Below are positions 5,188 through 7,574 of a stretch of DNA of 7,574 nucleotides, in pieces (the stretch's first letter is position 1; every line of letters starts with the position of its first letter). Both the position numbers and the translations under genes were made by a program. The stretch is from Nitrospirales bacterium (GTDB lineage Bacteria > Nitrospirota > Nitrospiria > Nitrospirales > UBA8639). The notes under the pieces are model-generated. The model had not been told where the DNA came from. It searched no databases and worked only from the letters and a program-made list of their open reading frames with translations. The DNA is taken from assembly GCA_021604265.1 (NCBI GenBank), contig BQIY01000095.1, forward strand, positions 1-7,574. The letters are read 5' to 3'.

Positions 5188-6318
5188 TTAACGAAGAAAA
5201 TTCAACAGACTGGTTTCAAATTGCCGAGTGAGCACGGATAATGATGCTTGAAGATTCACTTGAAGCGTGGACAATTCTGTCGCCACCTCAGCCAAATCGG
5301 CATCCTCATAATCGGATCGAAGTGTATCAATCGTCACATGAACAAGGCTTAAACTTTCCTTCACCGTATCCAATCGATTCACTCTCGCCCCCACGTCCGC
5401 ACGAGCGTTATTTACCTGTGATAAGGCCGTGTCAAGAGTGGCAATCGCACTTTCAATCCCATTGACATCATTGGTCGCTAGCGCTTGATGGAAATCCTGA
5501 AAGACCGTAAAGAGATCCACCGTTGGACCGGAAAAGACTCGATTACCGGCCACATTGGAACTCACGGTTTTGCCATCTCCAATTTCAACACTCACATCGT
5601 TGGAATCCCCTTGATAGAGATACCCGGTTCTGGCATAAAAGACATCACCAGCCGATGGCGCTCCACCCAAAGTCACCGTTAATCCGTCAAACGTCAACGG
5701 ACTTCCTCCTCCAGACACTTCTGTTTCACCTGTCGTCAAATTCAATACATCAAAATTCGTCCCGTTATATTGAATCTCATATAGATCAGGCTCCAAGGCC
5801 GCAGCGGTCGAAACAACGGCTGACACCACAGTCCCAGTTCCGGCATTGTTCGCACCGAGGGACGTCGTGACAGAGCCTAGAATGTAGGGATCACGTTGCG
5901 TCTCATGACCGGCAAATATGGAACGGCCATTTAATTGAGTGTTCGCCAGACCGGAAAGTGATTGAAACAATTGATTGACTTCTTTTCCAATATTGGCCCG
6001 TTCAACATCCGAATTGGTATCATTCCGTGCTTGAATAGCTAGTTCCCGGCCTCGCTGTATCGCATTGCCAGCCGTCACAAACGTACTCTCGGAAAGCGTG
6101 AGCCGGCCAATCCCTTCATTGACTGAAAACAGACGACGGTCCGTCGTCTGGAGAGAATTTTTAAATTGACTAATTCGTTCAGCTGCCGCCGGATCATCAG
6201 ACGGCCGGTTCACGCGTTTACCGGAAGAGATTTGCTCTTGCCGGTCAAAGATTCCCTGCCGCACATTCTGTACAGCCGTCAATAACGTTTGCGTATGCTG
6301 CCGATCGGTCACTCGCAT
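5188..6318 (-). CDS. flgL: Flagellar hook-associated protein 3 (HAP3) FlgL
   Basis: FlgL is exported through the flagellar type III system and forms the second ring of the hook-filament junction, on which flagellin polymerises. The 376-residue protein has flagellin-like helical termini: QEQISSGKRVNRPSDDPAAA (residues 27-46) at the N-terminus and a coiled-coil C-terminus ending in QFETSLLNFLR. NGRSIFAG (130-137) and GYLYQGDSND (232-241) are typical of FlgL. It is longer than enterobacterial FlgL (about 317) because of a beta-rich insert around 180-230 (YEIQYNGTNFDV through GDVFYAR), and a related segment occurs in the neighbouring FlgK. The ATG at 6318 has GGAG 9-10 nt upstream. It lies 59 nt after flgK, as expected for a flgKL operon. 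No strong terminator follows. Confidence 0.96.
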   Translation of the reverse strand: MRVTDRQHTQTLLTAVQNVRQGIFDRQEQISSGKRVNRPSDDPAAAERISQFKNSLQTTDRRLFSVNEGIGRLTLSESTFVTAGNAIQRGRELAIQARNDTNSDVERANIGKEVNQLFQSLSGLANTQLNGRSIFAGHETQRDPYILGSVTTSLGANNAGTGTVVSAVVSTAAALEPDLYEIQYNGTNFDVLNLTTGETEVSGGGSPLTFDGLTVTLGGAPSAGDVFYARTGYLYQGDSNDVSVEIGDGKTVSSNVAGNRVFSGPTVDLFTVFQDFHQALATNDVNGIESAIATLDTALSQVNNARADVGARVNRLDTVKESLSLVHVTIDTLRSDYEDADLAEVATELSTLQVNLQASLSVLTRQFETSLLNFLR

Positions 6319-6377
6319 AGCCTATACTCCAACAGAAGTTCAGTGTATGTTTCGCCTCAATCTACCTTTACGATAAC

Positions 6378-7574
6378 TTACCGGCCGAGGGCCAGTACCG
6401 TTTGGAGCAATTCATCCGCCACATTAATCAGACGCGCGGATGCTTCAAACGCTCGCTGAAAACTCAACAGATGCGTTAACTCTTCATCCAAAGACACCCC
6501 CGATACGCCTTCACGGAACGCTTCGACTTGTGCAGTTTCCGCTTCCTTGGCCGTCAAGGAGAGACCCACATCGCGCGTCCGACTCCCGACATTCCCTGCG
6601 GTAATTGCCTGATAATCATTCAACGTGGTACTGCCTAATGTGCTTTGTCGTGCGGTATGAATATCCACGAGCGCTAAAGCATTCAGATTGTTTCCTGGAA
6701 CCCCTGCGGCAGTTGACGATGCGGCAATGTCATCGGTATCCGTAATCGCCACAGTCAAATCGGCCGCGGCCCCTTTGTGCGCGCTTACTGTGAACACATC
6801 ATCGGCTGCCGGCGCTCCCGTGGCATTGGTAATCACCACGGTCAATCCGTCAAACACGATATTATTCCCTGACGTATAGGGCTGCCCGCTGAGAACCGTC
6901 GTGCCGTTTGTCGTGTCACGGACATCAAAGGTCGTCGCATTGGTAAAGGCAATCTCATACTGATTAAACGTCAAAGCACTTGGAGTGGACACCGACACAG
7001 AAGTGCCGTCGGCTCCTCCGGTATTGAGATCATTCGCCACAGGCGCGTCAGGACTGAGTGCTGAAAAAAATAGGTTTCCGGTATCGCCATCGAGGTCATA
7101 ACCGGCCTCATGCTGCTGATTGAATTCGTTCACCAACACGGCCACAGACCGATCTAAACGGTCTTGAAAATTGACGATATCCGTGTCACGAAGCGTCACC
7201 AGACCATTGACCCGTCCGCCAGTGATTCTCGGCGTGATCGCCAGCGTGGTCTCATCACTCCGCACAATCGCAATATCATTGAACGGAACATTATCGGCAT
7301 CAGGAGTTTGGACTAGCCGATTGGCCTGATTCCCCCCGACTAACAGATGCCCGCCAACCATAATCCCCAACCCATCCCGCATCTCGATGGCTGACACATC
7401 AACCAGCTCGGCGATTTCATTGACACGAAGCTGACGCTGGTCACGAAGGTCATGTGCGGCACCGCCGTTGGCTTCGGCGTGGTAAATCGAGTCATTCAAC
7501 GTCGCAATTTCTGTAGCGAGACCGTTAATCGTCGTCAAATGCCGACCAATCTCGCCATCAGCATCTCGACGAAT
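6378..7574 (-). CDS. flgK: Flagellar hook-associated protein 1 (HAP1) FlgK, 3' part
   Basis: FlgK is the first junction ring between hook and filament. The reading frame is open to the right edge, so the N-terminus lies outside the window and 398 residues are visible. The first in-frame start-like codon (TTG at 7538) is internal, since coding sequence (IRRDADGEIGRH) precedes it. Family features are LNDSIYHAEANGGAAHDLRDQR (about visible residues 26-47), the middle-domain pattern MVGGHLLV, and the C-terminal AGNVGSRTRDV. SGVSLDEELTHLLSFQRAFEASARLINVADELL follows and forms the terminal helix conserved in hook and HAP proteins. A beta-rich segment at visible residues 206-266 resembles the insert in FlgL. 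The stop at 6380-6378 is followed after 59 nt by flgL. Confidence 0.96.
   Translation of the reverse strand: MRRDADGEIGRHLTTINGLATEIATLNDSIYHAEANGGAAHDLRDQRQLRVNEIAELVDVSAIEMRDGLGIMVGGHLLVGGNQANRLVQTPDADNVPFNDIAIVRSDETTLAITPRITGGRVNGLVTLRDTDIVNFQDRLDRSVAVLVNEFNQQHEAGYDLDGDTGNLFFSALSPDAPVANDLNTGGADGTSVSVSTPSALTFNQYEIAFTNATTFDVRDTTNGTTVLSGQPYTSGNNIVFDGLTVVITNATGAPAADDVFTVSAHKGAAADLTVAITDTDDIAASSTAAGVPGNNLNALALVDIHTARQSTLGSTTLNDYQAITAGNVGSRTRDVGLSLTAKEAETAQVEAFREGVSGVSLDEELTHLLSFQRAFEASARLINVADELLQTVLALGR

Noticed and set aside
5150..5190. Perfect-looking Shine-Dalgarno AAAGGAGG on the plus strand followed by an ATG at 5162
   Set aside because: The frame is only nine codons and ends over the flgL stop on the opposite strand; most likely chance.

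Overview
Every confident gene in this window lies on the minus strand, so transcription runs from the right edge to the left. The content is the late part of a flagellar cluster of a motile, Gram-negative-type bacterium: hook-filament junction proteins (flgK, cut by the right edge, and flgL), a c-di-GMP signalling pair, fliW and csrA. These are followed by a FAD-dependent LhgO-type oxidoreductase and the start of what looks like a sugar-nucleotide or glycan-modification operon. Base composition is moderate. The flgK-flgL-...-fliW-csrA order occurs in Firmicutes and also in deep-branching Gram-negative groups. I would guess a Nitrospirota-like bacterium with moderate GC, but nothing here proves the taxon.

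Layout, right to left: flgK 3' part (7574-6378); flgL (6318-5188); a 231-bp gap with a sigma-28-type promoter (5144-5118); a receiver-GGDEF diguanylate cyclase (4956-3994) whose stop overlaps the start of a small, cysteine-rich, degenerate receiver protein (3997-3605); a 188-bp gap with a second sigma-28-type promoter (3528-3502) and a leader that can fold; fliW (3416-2937); csrA (2815-2564); a gap; an lhgO-like gene (2333-1080); a 367-bp gap with a weak promoter candidate and an inverted repeat; an SpsF/NeuA-like cytidylyltransferase (712-44); and, two bases after its stop, the first 14 codons of a Rossmann-fold protein, probably a Gfo/Idh/MocA oxidoreductase (41-1).

How the genes fit together: FlgK and FlgL form the junction between hook and filament. 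FliW binds flagellin and CsrA, so filament assembly state is linked to translational repression by CsrA. The two sigma-28-like elements have the canonical 11-nt spacing. They suggest that fliW-csrA and the diguanylate cyclase pair are both switched on with the late flagellar genes once the hook is complete. The leftmost genes are of the kind that makes CMP-activated sugars, and beside flagellar genes they may serve flagellin glycosylation (inference).

The least ordinary items are the cysteine-rich pseudo-receiver coupled to the cyclase, the two sigma-28-type promoters, the mutually exclusive hairpins in the fliW leader, a GGA hairpin over the csrA ribosome-binding site, and the LhgO homologue with changed family motifs. 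I see no mobile element, CRISPR array, tRNA or rRNA.
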